64,000 nt of DNA from Planctomycetes bacterium B3_Pla (GTDB lineage: Bacteria; Planctomycetota; Phycisphaerae; Sedimentisphaerales; Anaerobacaceae). A model generated the notes under the pieces. The model worked only from the letters and a program-made list of their open reading frames with translations, did no database searches and had not been told where the DNA came from. Made by a program: the position numbers and the translations under genes. This document shows positions 54,603-63,416 of this stretch, one piece after another; position 1 is the first letter of the stretch, and each line of letters opens with the position of its first letter. The stretch covers positions 124,001-188,000 of the forward strand of contig NJBM01000005.1 of assembly GCA_005223045.1 (NCBI GenBank), written 5' to 3'.

Positions 54603-55133
54603 CTATTCAATTACAACCTCGTCTTTTCCATCCGATTCCACGAGGTTGACCTGTACTGACTTGCCGGGTGCGGCATCAGTTTTGAAGCCGGCGTAATCGG
54701 CCTGTATCGGCAGCTCCCTGCCGGCTCTGTCAACGAGAACCGCCAGTTTTATCGCCGTGGGCCGTCCTAAATCGATAAGAGCATCCATCGCGGCGCGTGT
54801 TGACCGGCCCGTATATAGAACATCATCGACCAGAACAATGACTTTGCCGTCTATATCGAAACCAATTTCGGTAGTCCGGACTTGTGGCTGCGACGCACCC
54901 TGCGGCGAATTCAAATCGTCGCGGTAAAGCGTTATATCCAGCGTTCCGCACGGAACGTCCTTGCCAAGCTCAGTCGCCAGCCGGCTTGAAAGCCTCTGGG
55001 CCAGGACCTCTCCCCTGCTGCGGACGCCGATCACGGCAACATCCGAATGGGCCGGTGCATCCGAGATAATCTGACCGGTCAAAGTCTTGAGAATCTGCTC
55101 AATTTGTGCCGAATCCAGGATAACTTTCATCAT
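54603..55133 (-). CDS. pyrR: PyrR bifunctional regulator / uracil phosphoribosyltransferase
   Basis: About 176 residues. The PRPP loop VIVLVDDVLYTGRSTRAAMDAL is the type-I phosphoribosyltransferase signature; GVRSRGEVLAQRL and LVDRAGRELPIQADY match PyrR. The ATG-ATG start (55133) has AAGG upstream; the much longer open frame before it has no support. In Firmicutes PyrR attenuates pyr transcription by binding leader RNA. Here the leader is only about 35 bases, so RNA attenuation is not evident. Confidence 0.9.
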   Translation of the reverse strand: MMKVILDSAQIEQILKTLTGQIISDAPAHSDVAVIGVRSRGEVLAQRLSSRLATELGKDVPCGTLDITLYRDDLNSPQGASQPQVRTTEIGFDIDGKVIVLVDDVLYTGRSTRAAMDALIDLGRPTAIKLAVLVDRAGRELPIQADYAGFKTDAAPGKSVQVNLVESDGKDEVVIE

Positions 55134-55175
55134 TAAAAATAAACCTTCTGCGAAAACAACCTGAGTTTTGCCGCG

Positions 55176-55204
55176 AGTATAGCACGCCCGGCCGACAAGG
55201 GCAA
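55176..55204 (-). promoter_or_regulatory. pyrR operon promoter
   Basis: On the minus strand: TTGCCC, 17 bases, TATACT, about 40 bases before the pyrR start. Confidence 0.55.
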
Positions 55205-55283
55205 GATTTCTCAACAAGTTTTCCAAAACGGCGTTTTTTGCATTGAAAAGCCCTAAATTATAAGAACCACCGAGATAATTTAC

Positions 55284-55312
55284 TTGAAAACGAAGCCCTT
55301 TTATAGTATCAT
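55284..55312 (+). promoter_or_regulatory. Subtilase promoter, possibly leaderless
   Basis: TTGAAA, 17 bases, TATCAT, then AGAAG and an in-frame GTG at 55318. This is the same 17/5 geometry as the promoters of the integrative element, here on a chromosomal gene. Confidence 0.6.
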
Positions 55313-55416
55313 AGAAGGTGAAGTTTGCTGAAAAGAAAGTATTGGTTATGGAGGTTGGCAGTCGGAAGGGTAACCTTGCTCCGCTCGGATTCTCGCCCCA
55401 CCTCTGGAGTTGTAAA

Positions 55417-57192
55417 GTGACGCAAAGCGCCGGAAGAACAATTGCATCAAGTCTGGTAGTCTGTCTGGCAGTGTTGTTTAACCCCGCCGGCATTGCTGCC
55501 GGAGCCGAGGATTCACTCAGCATCGACATCCTCCAGCCGCAGGGCTTGAGATACGCCGGGATTTACGCTCTGAGAGAAATAGACCCCGGTCTGACCGGCG
55601 CCGGCGTAAAATTTGCCGTGGTCTCCAGGAGTTATACCTACGTCGGCGACGAACCGCAGAATGACTACCGGCCGCCTGTCGAGCATAGCTGCTTCAAGGC
55701 TACGCAGTTTACTTTTCACGACGACGGTGAATTGCCCGCGGGGATTTCACCCCATTCGACGGCTATATGCTCCGTACTGTTCGGTGAGGATCCTGCTGCG
55801 TTTCATCCCGACATGGGGCAATTCTATTACCAGGGCGCAACGCCGCAGGCCCAGGCGAACATTTACGAATTCTGGCATTTTCTAATGAACAATGTTCATG
55901 GCCACTCGCCCCCGGACGCAGATATCATAGCCGCCGGCATAGGCAGTCCGCTTGAAGACTGGTGGACAAGGGGAATTGAGTCATTAGCCGAACACTACGG
56001 CATTGTTGTCGTGGCCGGCATAGGCAACGGCGCCGATGCCTACCATACTGTCCTATATCCCGGGGCCGGGGCAAATGCTATCGGCGTCGGTGTTGTGGAT
56101 TCGGTGAATACCGGGAACCCAGTGACCAATCTGGCGGAATTTGCTTTGGCGTATCCGGAGCATTCAAGCTTTGGGCCGACCGGCAACGGACGATCCAAGC
56201 CCGACATCGTGGCTCCGGGTAATTGCCTTGCCGCCGAGGTAAACGAGCCTAACGGATTTGAGCCGACCGGTGACTGGTCGAGTTTTTCGACGCCGATAGT
56301 CGCCGGAGCGATCGGCCTGCTTGTGCAAAAGGCTAAACAGGATTCGGACCTTGGCCCTGCTGTCTCGCCGAAGGGTGGAAATTGCGTCATAAAAGCAATC
56401 TTGCTGAACTCTGCCACCAAACTGCCTTACTGGCATAAGGGGCAGCTCCAAACCGACGACGATCACCTTGTGCCGCTTGATTACATTCAAGGGGCGGGGC
56501 TGCTCAACGCGGTCGGAGCCTACGAAAACCTGCTTGCCGGTCAAATGGAACCCGGCGACGTTTTGACGACCGGCTGGGACCTGAACCGGCTAGCCGGAAG
56601 CGACCGCCCGGAGAATGTTTACAAAATCACAATTCCAGAGCCTGCCGACAAGCAGATTACGGCAACAATCGCCTGGAACAGGCACTATGAGAGAGTTTAC
56701 CCTTTCAAGGCCGCGGCGGAAAAGGACGAGAACCTGCGACTTGAAATCTGGGCAGTTGATCCCGGCAATCCGAGCAACAACTATTTGTTGGATTACAGTG
56801 ACAGCAGCGTTGACAATGTAGAGCACATTTATGTCGCCGCAGATGCCGCCTATACCAATTATGAAATCATTGTCTCTTTCAGCGGCATTGATGAGAAAAC
56901 GGAACCGGACCGAGGCGAGCGCTACGGCCTGGCCTGGACAGTTGGCGATAAACCGGAGGCCGACAACATTTTCCTGTATGATCTTAACGCCGATGGCATT
57001 GTTAACGAGGACGATCTTGTGATCGCGCTCAACAATTTGTTGAATAGCGGTAACTCGCCCGACACATATCTAATTGGGGACATCAAGCCGGACGGTGCGA
57101 TTGATGCTGCCGATTTGGCAAGAATCTTAGACCAGATCCAAATCAATCGCCGGGCCGACTGGCATACCGAACAGGAAGAGAAAGCCGGATAA
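55417..57192 (+). CDS. Secreted subtilase-fold protein with dockerin-like tail
   Basis: About 591 residues from the GTG with GGAG seven bases upstream; this start gives a clean signal peptide (MTQSAGRTIASSLVVCLAVLF). The frame is open from a GTG at 55318. Peptidase S8 features: His113 in PHSTAICSVLFG, oxyanion Asn in AGIGNGAD, Ser289 in WSSFSTPIVAG. Where the catalytic Asp normally sits (VAVIDTG), the sequence is FAVVSRS (Ser70), so the triad looks incomplete. The C-terminus has two dockerin-like EF repeats (DLNADGIVNEDDLVIALNN; DIKPDGAIDAADLARIL). It may be an inactive protease, a binding protein, or use another Asp. Confidence 0.85.
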   Translation: MTQSAGRTIASSLVVCLAVLFNPAGIAAGAEDSLSIDILQPQGLRYAGIYALREIDPGLTGAGVKFAVVSRSYTYVGDEPQNDYRPPVEHSCFKATQFTFHDDGELPAGISPHSTAICSVLFGEDPAAFHPDMGQFYYQGATPQAQANIYEFWHFLMNNVHGHSPPDADIIAAGIGSPLEDWWTRGIESLAEHYGIVVVAGIGNGADAYHTVLYPGAGANAIGVGVVDSVNTGNPVTNLAEFALAYPEHSSFGPTGNGRSKPDIVAPGNCLAAEVNEPNGFEPTGDWSSFSTPIVAGAIGLLVQKAKQDSDLGPAVSPKGGNCVIKAILLNSATKLPYWHKGQLQTDDDHLVPLDYIQGAGLLNAVGAYENLLAGQMEPGDVLTTGWDLNRLAGSDRPENVYKITIPEPADKQITATIAWNRHYERVYPFKAAAEKDENLRLEIWAVDPGNPSNNYLLDYSDSSVDNVEHIYVAADAAYTNYEIIVSFSGIDEKTEPDRGERYGLAWTVGDKPEADNIFLYDLNADGIVNEDDLVIALNNLLNSGNSPDTYLIGDIKPDGAIDAADLARILDQIQINRRADWHTEQEEKAG

Positions 57193-57206
57193 TTCTCACA
57201 CGACAA

Positions 57207-58703
57207 ATGTTTGCATTTTGCTCCGAAACCATAGCAACTCGCTCAACAGTTGCGTCCAAAATCAACGGGGGAATCCGTGCGACTTGTGTTTGCATCGCTT
57301 TTCTTTTAGCAGTCTCCCCGGCAATTGGTTTGGCTCAGGAGCCCTGGAGATTCATTGTTACCTGTGACAGCCGAGGCCGCGACGACGGCATCGAAAAAAC
57401 GGTCTTGCGTGAGCTTGTCACCGAGATTTTGAGCCGGGATGTCGATTTTGTTCTCTTTCCCGGCGACCTGGTTTCCGGTCACTCGGCAAGCGGTCCCGCT
57501 GAGTTCGAGTATCAGCTACGAGTATGGGTGGAGATAATGGAGCCGGTCTATGGCAACGATATTGCCGTCTATCTCAGCCGTGGAAATCATGAGATCGCAG
57601 ATGTCTGGAGTGCTTATCCCCTTTCCTACATCGATCCGAACGACAACTTTACCAAGCGCTGGCTCGATGTATTCGGCAGCGACCTTTACCCTGAGCAAAA
57701 GCTTCCGGATAACGGCCCTGCCGGCGAGAAGTTCATGACTTATTCGGTCATGCACAAGAATTCTCTTATTGTCTCGCTCGATCAGTACGCCGGCCTCGGG
57801 CACGAAGCCGTTCACAAAGTGAACCAGCGGTGGCTCGATGCTCAGTTGGCGGCTAATGCGGAGCCGCATGTTTTCGTTGCCGGCCACGAGCCTGCTTTCA
57901 GGGCGTTGCATTACGATTGCCTCGACAACCGGCCGTCCGACCGTGACGCATTTTGGGCCGGAATAAGAAACGCCGGCGGGCGAACGTATTTCTGCGGTCA
58001 CGACCATTTCTATGACCACGCTCGTATTGATGACGGTGACGGTGAGGCAGACAACGACATCCACCAGTATATAATCGGAGGCGCCGGGGCGCCGCCCTAT
58101 CACTGGTTGCCTCCCTACTTAGGCGATAACAGTTACTACACTGTGGAACAATGGCACCATGCGGAAGGCTACGGTTATACGTTAGTTGAAATCGACGGGC
58201 CTGATGTGACCTTGACCTGGATGGAACGCCGGACCATGGACCTCGAAGTTCCGGGAATATACGAACCTCGTGATATGTGGAGTTACACGGTTGTGCCAGA
58301 GCTGATCGTATTATCGCCGAACGGCAATGAAAGTCTGGCGGCGGCAAGTCCGCACACAATCAGGTGGAAAACACTTAACGATCCGGATGTTAACGACGTT
58401 ACGATAGACTATTCCAGCGACAATGGTCAGAGCTGGCAGCAGGTCGCTCAACGGCCAAACACCGGCTTGTACGAATGGAATTCGGTCCCCGCAATGGATT
58501 CGACTCAGTGCCTTGTCCGCATTGCCGATGTGCGTGATGCAGGTATCAGTGACGTCAGCGACGAGACATTTACGATATTCGAATGCCAGAAACAGTTAGC
58601 CGCCGATCTTAACGGCGATTGTTACGTTGACTTTCTGGATTTTGCCATATTTGCCGGCGATTGGCTCAAATGTGGCAATCCATTTGATGCTTCATGTGAT
58701 TGA
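57207..58703 (+). CDS. Secreted metallophosphoesterase with dockerin-like C-terminus
   Basis: 498 residues. A signal peptide (IRATCVCIAFLLAVSPAIGLA) precedes a calcineurin-like phosphoesterase: CDSRGRDDG near residue 53, LFPGDLVSG near 86, LSRGNHEIA near 125, VAGHEPAF near 227 and FCGHDHFYDH near 265. An Ig-like segment follows, then DLNGDCYVDFLDFAIFAGDW, the planctomycete-type dockerin-like end. It starts 14 bases after the subtilase stop, so the two are probably co-transcribed. Substrate unknown. Confidence 0.9.
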   Translation: MFAFCSETIATRSTVASKINGGIRATCVCIAFLLAVSPAIGLAQEPWRFIVTCDSRGRDDGIEKTVLRELVTEILSRDVDFVLFPGDLVSGHSASGPAEFEYQLRVWVEIMEPVYGNDIAVYLSRGNHEIADVWSAYPLSYIDPNDNFTKRWLDVFGSDLYPEQKLPDNGPAGEKFMTYSVMHKNSLIVSLDQYAGLGHEAVHKVNQRWLDAQLAANAEPHVFVAGHEPAFRALHYDCLDNRPSDRDAFWAGIRNAGGRTYFCGHDHFYDHARIDDGDGEADNDIHQYIIGGAGAPPYHWLPPYLGDNSYYTVEQWHHAEGYGYTLVEIDGPDVTLTWMERRTMDLEVPGIYEPRDMWSYTVVPELIVLSPNGNESLAAASPHTIRWKTLNDPDVNDVTIDYSSDNGQSWQQVAQRPNTGLYEWNSVPAMDSTQCLVRIADVRDAGISDVSDETFTIFECQKQLAADLNGDCYVDFLDFAIFAGDWLKCGNPFDASCD

Positions 58704-58756
58704 GTGAACTGATTAAGCCATCGCCGACTCTTACGATGCCGAGCAAAGGATTGTTA

Positions 58757-61700
58757 ATGACAGGACATACAAAAACCTTGTTTCTTGCCATTTTGGCGGG
58801 CGCATGCCTGACCGGTTCAATGAAGGCCCAGTACCGCGTGGAAGATTTGAATCCGGATGACAACCAGGGTATCCCTCTGGCAATCAACGAATTTATGGCC
58901 TCCAACAGCAATAGCAACCGGGATCCACAAGGCCAGTATGATGATTGGGTCGAAATCTACAACTTCGGAACCGATGCTATTGATATCGGCGGCATGTATT
59001 TGACGGACAATCTGTCTGTTGCCACCAGGTGGCGGATTCCGGACAACAATCCGGCGGCAACCACCATCCCGGCAGGCGGCTATTTGCTGATATGGGCAGA
59101 CAATGATACGACCGATCCCGGCCTCCACGCAAATTTCAAACTCGACGCCGGCGGCGAGGAGATTGGCCTGTTTGATACGGACGGCGTTACCTTGATTGAC
59201 AGTATTGCCTTCGGAGAGCAGACTCCCGATATTTCGTATGGTCGTTATCCCGACGCCGGCTACAACAGACGCTTTTTCGGGTTCCCCAGCCCGGCCGCTC
59301 AGAACGTTCAGGGCCATTTGGGCCTGGTCGCCGACACGAAGTTCAGCCACAACCGCGGTTTTTACGATGAGTCTTTTTCATTGACAATCGCCACCGAAAC
59401 CGAGGGAGCTGTCATTTACTATACGCTTGACGGCAGAGCACCTTATGACGTCAGGCGGGCAGTTCCGGTGGGCGCCGTCTATAACGGCCCTGTCCGGATC
59501 ACAACAACCACATCTGTGCGAGCGATGGCCTTCAAGCCCGGCTGGATGCCGACCGACATGGACGCCCAAACATATATTTTTCTCGAAGACGTGCTCCGGC
59601 AGGCCACACATCCGTCAACGCAAGCCCAGGTTGTTCCGCACGGCTGTCCCGCTTCATGGGGTTCCGTGGCCGGCGACTACCAGGTGGACCCCGACATCGT
59701 AGGCCATAACAGTCGCGACAACCGCCTTGCCGTAGATGACATGTTGGCCGTACCTACTATCTCTTTGGTGATGTACAGGAATACCTGGTTCGGCAGCAGA
59801 GGCATCTACACGAACAAGTCCCAGGACGGCACCGAACGAGTGGCTTCGATGGAGTTTATCGACCCGGCCGGCGGGGATGAGTTTCAGATTAACTGTGCAA
59901 TAGCAATGCAGGGAGGCGTCAGTGGCGGAGGCACCAGTCTCAACAGGTGGAAAACAGCCAAGCTCTCGATGCGGCCCAGATTCAAAGCCTATGCCGACGA
60001 TGGAACCCCCACCGGAGGCCCCACAAAGCTTGATTTCCGGATGTTTGGCGATTCCCCCACCGAGCGATTCGACACTGTTGTGCTCGACGCAGTGCTCAAT
60101 CACTCGTGGCTGCACCCGGGCAGCGGCCAGCGGAACACCGTCAAATACATCCAGGATCAGTATGTGGCGGACCTCCACAACGCTATGGGCGGTCACTCGC
60201 CGCACGCCTTCTTTGCCCACGTATATATCAGCGGATTGTACTGGGGATTGTACTACGTCCATGAAAGACCGGACCATTCATGGGCGGCAGAGACTTTCGG
60301 CGGCGACAAGGAAGAGTATGACGCCATCAAGCACAATGCCGGCAGCGTCATTAACGACGGCATCGGCGGCAGCGCCCGTACAAATTACAACGCTATGGTC
60401 AGTGCCGCCAGTGCGGTGCAATCCGACCCGGCTAATCTCGCCAAATACCAGATACTGACCCGCAAACTTGACATTGACAGTTTTATCACCTATCTGCTGA
60501 CTAACTGGTTTTGTGGAAACCACGACTGGCCACATAAGAACTGGTATGCCACGCACCGCAATCATCCTGACGGCCTGTGGCGCTTCGGCTCCTGGGATGC
60601 CGAGCACAGCCTTGAGGGGGGCAACGACGTCGGCGAAAGCCCGAGCGACATTCACAACAAGCTCAGGGGCAATGCCGAATATCGTTTACGCTTCGCCGAT
60701 CAAATACACCGTCACTTCTTCAACGGCGGAGCACTCACCTATCCGAATACGGCGAACATGTACGAGATGCGAATGGCCGAGATTGACCGCGCGATTGTCG
60801 GCGAGTCCGCACGTTGGGGCGATAATCGAAAATCCACTCCATACACCCGCACTAACTGGTTGAATTTCCAAAACAACAATATGCTCAAGAGTTTCTTCCC
60901 CGGTCATTCGAACACGGTGCTTGGCTGGCTTAAAAACGCCGGTCTCTATCCGAATGTCAGCGCGCCGGTCTTTAGAATCAACGGATCGAATCTCCACGGC
61001 GGGCAGATATCAAGGAACCATTCACTCTCGATGACCGCCGCATCGGGTACGATATGGTACACGCTGGACGGTTCGGATCCGCGCCGGCCCACCGAATCGC
61101 AACAAGGCCGCACTATGAGCACCACCCTGGTGGTTGAGGATGCCACAAAGCGAGTGCTCGTTCCGACCGGCACGGTAAGCTCCAACTGGAAAAGTGGCGG
61201 AGTTTACAACGATTCGGCCTGGAGGATATGCGCCGGCAGCCCGGGCGGCATCGGATATGAGAGAAGCTCAGGCTACGAACAATTCATTACCCTTGACCTC
61301 GAAGGACAAATGTATACCAAGAACGCTACTTGTTATATTCGCATCCCCTTTATATTCGGCGGTAGCTCCGATGACTTCAACTTCATGGCGTTGAATATCC
61401 GGCGCGATGACGGTTTTGTCGCCTACCTGAACGGCACGGAAGTGGCAAGACGAAATTTCAACGGTACGCCAAGCTGGAACTCCAGCGCCGGCGCCAGCAA
61501 CTCCGATTCCGCTGCCGTGCAGTTCGAGAACGTCGATATTTCCAATTCGCTCAACGCCTTGCGCCAGGGCAACAATTTATTAGCTATACACGGCTTGAAT
61601 ACTTCAATAACCAGCTCGGACTTTCTTATCTCCGTCAAGCTGATCGCCGGCAAAGGCGCCTCGGCGGATAGCAGCGAAATGTCGCCGAACGCCATCCAAT

Positions 61701-63316
61701 ACACCGGGCCCATTGAGCTGCCCCATAGCGCCGCGATCAAAGCCCGGGTACTGAATGGAGATACGTGGAGCGCACTTAATGAAGCTGTCTTTGCAGTCGG
61801 GCCGGTAGCCGGCAGCCTGCGTATCACCGAGATCATGTACCATCCGTCTCGTGGCGAGGGCGTCCCGCCCTCGGATCGCGGGCAAGATGCCCGCGCCACC
61901 GAGGAGTTCATTGAGCTGACAAACGTCGGGGCAGAGAACATCAATCTCAATCTTGTGAGTTTTACAGACGGAATCGATTTTATCTTACCGAGTGTTGAGC
62001 TTGCACCGGGCGAACGTACTGTGGTCGTGCGGGACCGCAATGCCTTCGAGGCTAAATATGGCGCGAACGTGAATATAGCCGGCCAGTACTCGGGGAGCCT
62101 CGACAATGCCGGCGAGGCAATCAGGCTCGAAGATGCTGTCGGCCGGACGATTCTGGACTTTAGCTACAGGGACGGCTGGCGTTCCATTACAGACGGCGAG
62201 GGTTTCTCTCTGACCTTAATAGACCCAGGCAGTTGGGACCGGAAAGAGTCGTGGCGCGCGAGCACATACGCCGGCGGCTCGCCCGGCGGGAGCGATGACG
62301 GCATTATCCCCAATCCCCGCGCCGTGGTTATCAACGAACTGTTGGCGCATTCACATGCCGAGGTCTCGGATTGGATTGAGCTTCACAACACGACCGGGAC
62401 GACTATCGACATCAGTGGTTGGCTTCTCAGCGACAGCAGGGACAATCTTGCCAAATACGTCATTGCCGGCGGAACGGCAATCGCCCCACAAGGGTACGTT
62501 GTCTTCCGCCAGGACCTGCACTTTGGCAACACAAACGATCCGGGCTGTCTTGAGCCGTTCGCCCTGAGTGAGAACGGCGAGCAGTTGTACCTAAGCTCGG
62601 CGCAGGACGGTGTGCTCACAGGATACCGGGACGTGCAGGATTTCGGCGCTTCGGCGACCGGCGTATCGTTCGGGCGTTACTACAAAAGCAGCACGGACAA
62701 CTACAACTTTGTGGCGATGGAGCAAAATACGCCCGGCTCGGCCAATGCTTATCCGAAGGTCGGCCCGATTGTCATAAGAGAGATTATGTACAATCCCGAC
62801 TGGCCTGCCGGGGGTTCATATACGAACGACCAATACGAATATATCGAGATTCGCAACATCAGTGCAGAGCCTGTAACATTGTATCGCGACGATAAGGCCC
62901 TGCCGTGGAAGTTTACCGACGGTATCGATTTCACGTTCCCCGCCGACTTGCCCTCTACCATACCTTCGTGGGGATATCTCTTAGTGGTCAAGGACCCGGC
63001 GGCATTTTCCTGGCGCTATCCGGGCGTGCCTGCCGAGAAGATTCTCGGCCCTTACGACGGCAAGCTGAGCAATGCCGGCGAGAAGCTCGAGCTTGGTATG
63101 CCGGGCGACGTTGACAGTGACGGCAGACGTCATTACATCCGCATTGACAGGGTCAATTACAGCGACGGCGCGCATCCTCAGGATAGTCCCGGCTCGATAG
63201 ACCTCTGGCCGACCGATCCGGATGGCTACGGCAAAGCACTCATACGAAAGGTCCCGGCCGACTACGGCAACGATCCCGACAACTGGATAGCCATTGCCCC
63301 TTCTCCCGATGGGTAA
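58757..63316 (+). CDS. Giant secreted CotH/lamin-tail surface protein
   Basis: About 1519 residues with a signal peptide (MTGHTKTLFLAILAGACLTGSMKA); AAAGGA six bases before ATG sets the start. Order: lamin-tail domain (INEFMASNSN...YDDWVEIYN), chitobiase-C-like beta domain (AVIYYTLDGRAPYD), CotH kinase-like domain (about residues 320-720, with HERPDHSW and SWDAEHSLEGG), a second chitobiase-C-like segment (TIWYTLDGSDPRRPTE), then three more lamin-tail domains (ITEIMYHPSRGEG, VINELLAHSHAEVSD, IREIMYNPDW). CotH proteins phosphorylate surface proteins in spores; here the role is unknown. A hairpin repeat is inserted in frame near 61851. Confidence 0.9.
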   Translation: MTGHTKTLFLAILAGACLTGSMKAQYRVEDLNPDDNQGIPLAINEFMASNSNSNRDPQGQYDDWVEIYNFGTDAIDIGGMYLTDNLSVATRWRIPDNNPAATTIPAGGYLLIWADNDTTDPGLHANFKLDAGGEEIGLFDTDGVTLIDSIAFGEQTPDISYGRYPDAGYNRRFFGFPSPAAQNVQGHLGLVADTKFSHNRGFYDESFSLTIATETEGAVIYYTLDGRAPYDVRRAVPVGAVYNGPVRITTTTSVRAMAFKPGWMPTDMDAQTYIFLEDVLRQATHPSTQAQVVPHGCPASWGSVAGDYQVDPDIVGHNSRDNRLAVDDMLAVPTISLVMYRNTWFGSRGIYTNKSQDGTERVASMEFIDPAGGDEFQINCAIAMQGGVSGGGTSLNRWKTAKLSMRPRFKAYADDGTPTGGPTKLDFRMFGDSPTERFDTVVLDAVLNHSWLHPGSGQRNTVKYIQDQYVADLHNAMGGHSPHAFFAHVYISGLYWGLYYVHERPDHSWAAETFGGDKEEYDAIKHNAGSVINDGIGGSARTNYNAMVSAASAVQSDPANLAKYQILTRKLDIDSFITYLLTNWFCGNHDWPHKNWYATHRNHPDGLWRFGSWDAEHSLEGGNDVGESPSDIHNKLRGNAEYRLRFADQIHRHFFNGGALTYPNTANMYEMRMAEIDRAIVGESARWGDNRKSTPYTRTNWLNFQNNNMLKSFFPGHSNTVLGWLKNAGLYPNVSAPVFRINGSNLHGGQISRNHSLSMTAASGTIWYTLDGSDPRRPTESQQGRTMSTTLVVEDATKRVLVPTGTVSSNWKSGGVYNDSAWRICAGSPGGIGYERSSGYEQFITLDLEGQMYTKNATCYIRIPFIFGGSSDDFNFMALNIRRDDGFVAYLNGTEVARRNFNGTPSWNSSAGASNSDSAAVQFENVDISNSLNALRQGNNLLAIHGLNTSITSSDFLISVKLIAGKGASADSSEMSPNAIQYTGPIELPHSAAIKARVLNGDTWSALNEAVFAVGPVAGSLRITEIMYHPSRGEGVPPSDRGQDARATEEFIELTNVGAENINLNLVSFTDGIDFILPSVELAPGERTVVVRDRNAFEAKYGANVNIAGQYSGSLDNAGEAIRLEDAVGRTILDFSYRDGWRSITDGEGFSLTLIDPGSWDRKESWRASTYAGGSPGGSDDGIIPNPRAVVINELLAHSHAEVSDWIELHNTTGTTIDISGWLLSDSRDNLAKYVIAGGTAIAPQGYVVFRQDLHFGNTNDPGCLEPFALSENGEQLYLSSAQDGVLTGYRDVQDFGASATGVSFGRYYKSSTDNYNFVAMEQNTPGSANAYPKVGPIVIREIMYNPDWPAGGSYTNDQYEYIEIRNISAEPVTLYRDDKALPWKFTDGIDFTFPADLPSTIPSWGYLLVVKDPAAFSWRYPGVPAEKILGPYDGKLSNAGEKLELGMPGDVDSDGRRHYIRIDRVNYSDGAHPQDSPGSIDLWPTDPDGYGKALIRKVPADYGNDPDNWIAIAPSPDG
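61851..61899. repeat. Hairpin repeat inside the CotH gene
   Basis: GTGGCG and CGCCAC close two inner hairpins (GGGCGTCCCGCCC and CGGGCAAGATGCCCG). In frame it encodes RGEGVPPSDRGQDARAT, a peptide typical of dispersed repeats in planctomycete and verrucomicrobial genomes. It interrupts a lamin-tail domain between its first strand (ITEIMYHPS) and the following EEFIELTN. Confidence 0.7.
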
Positions 63317-63416
63317 ACGCCGGTCAAATCCGGAGACTTTGATCCACGTGTTATTTACTTGTTACGACAGTAGGTGTTAGCATGATAGTGTTCGTTGAGG
63401 AAGGAGATAAAAAGGT

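Noticed and set aside
55133..55529. Long N-terminal extension of PyrR
   Set aside because: The extension has no homology-like features, would cross the pyrR promoter, and the ATG-ATG start gives the normal PyrR length.
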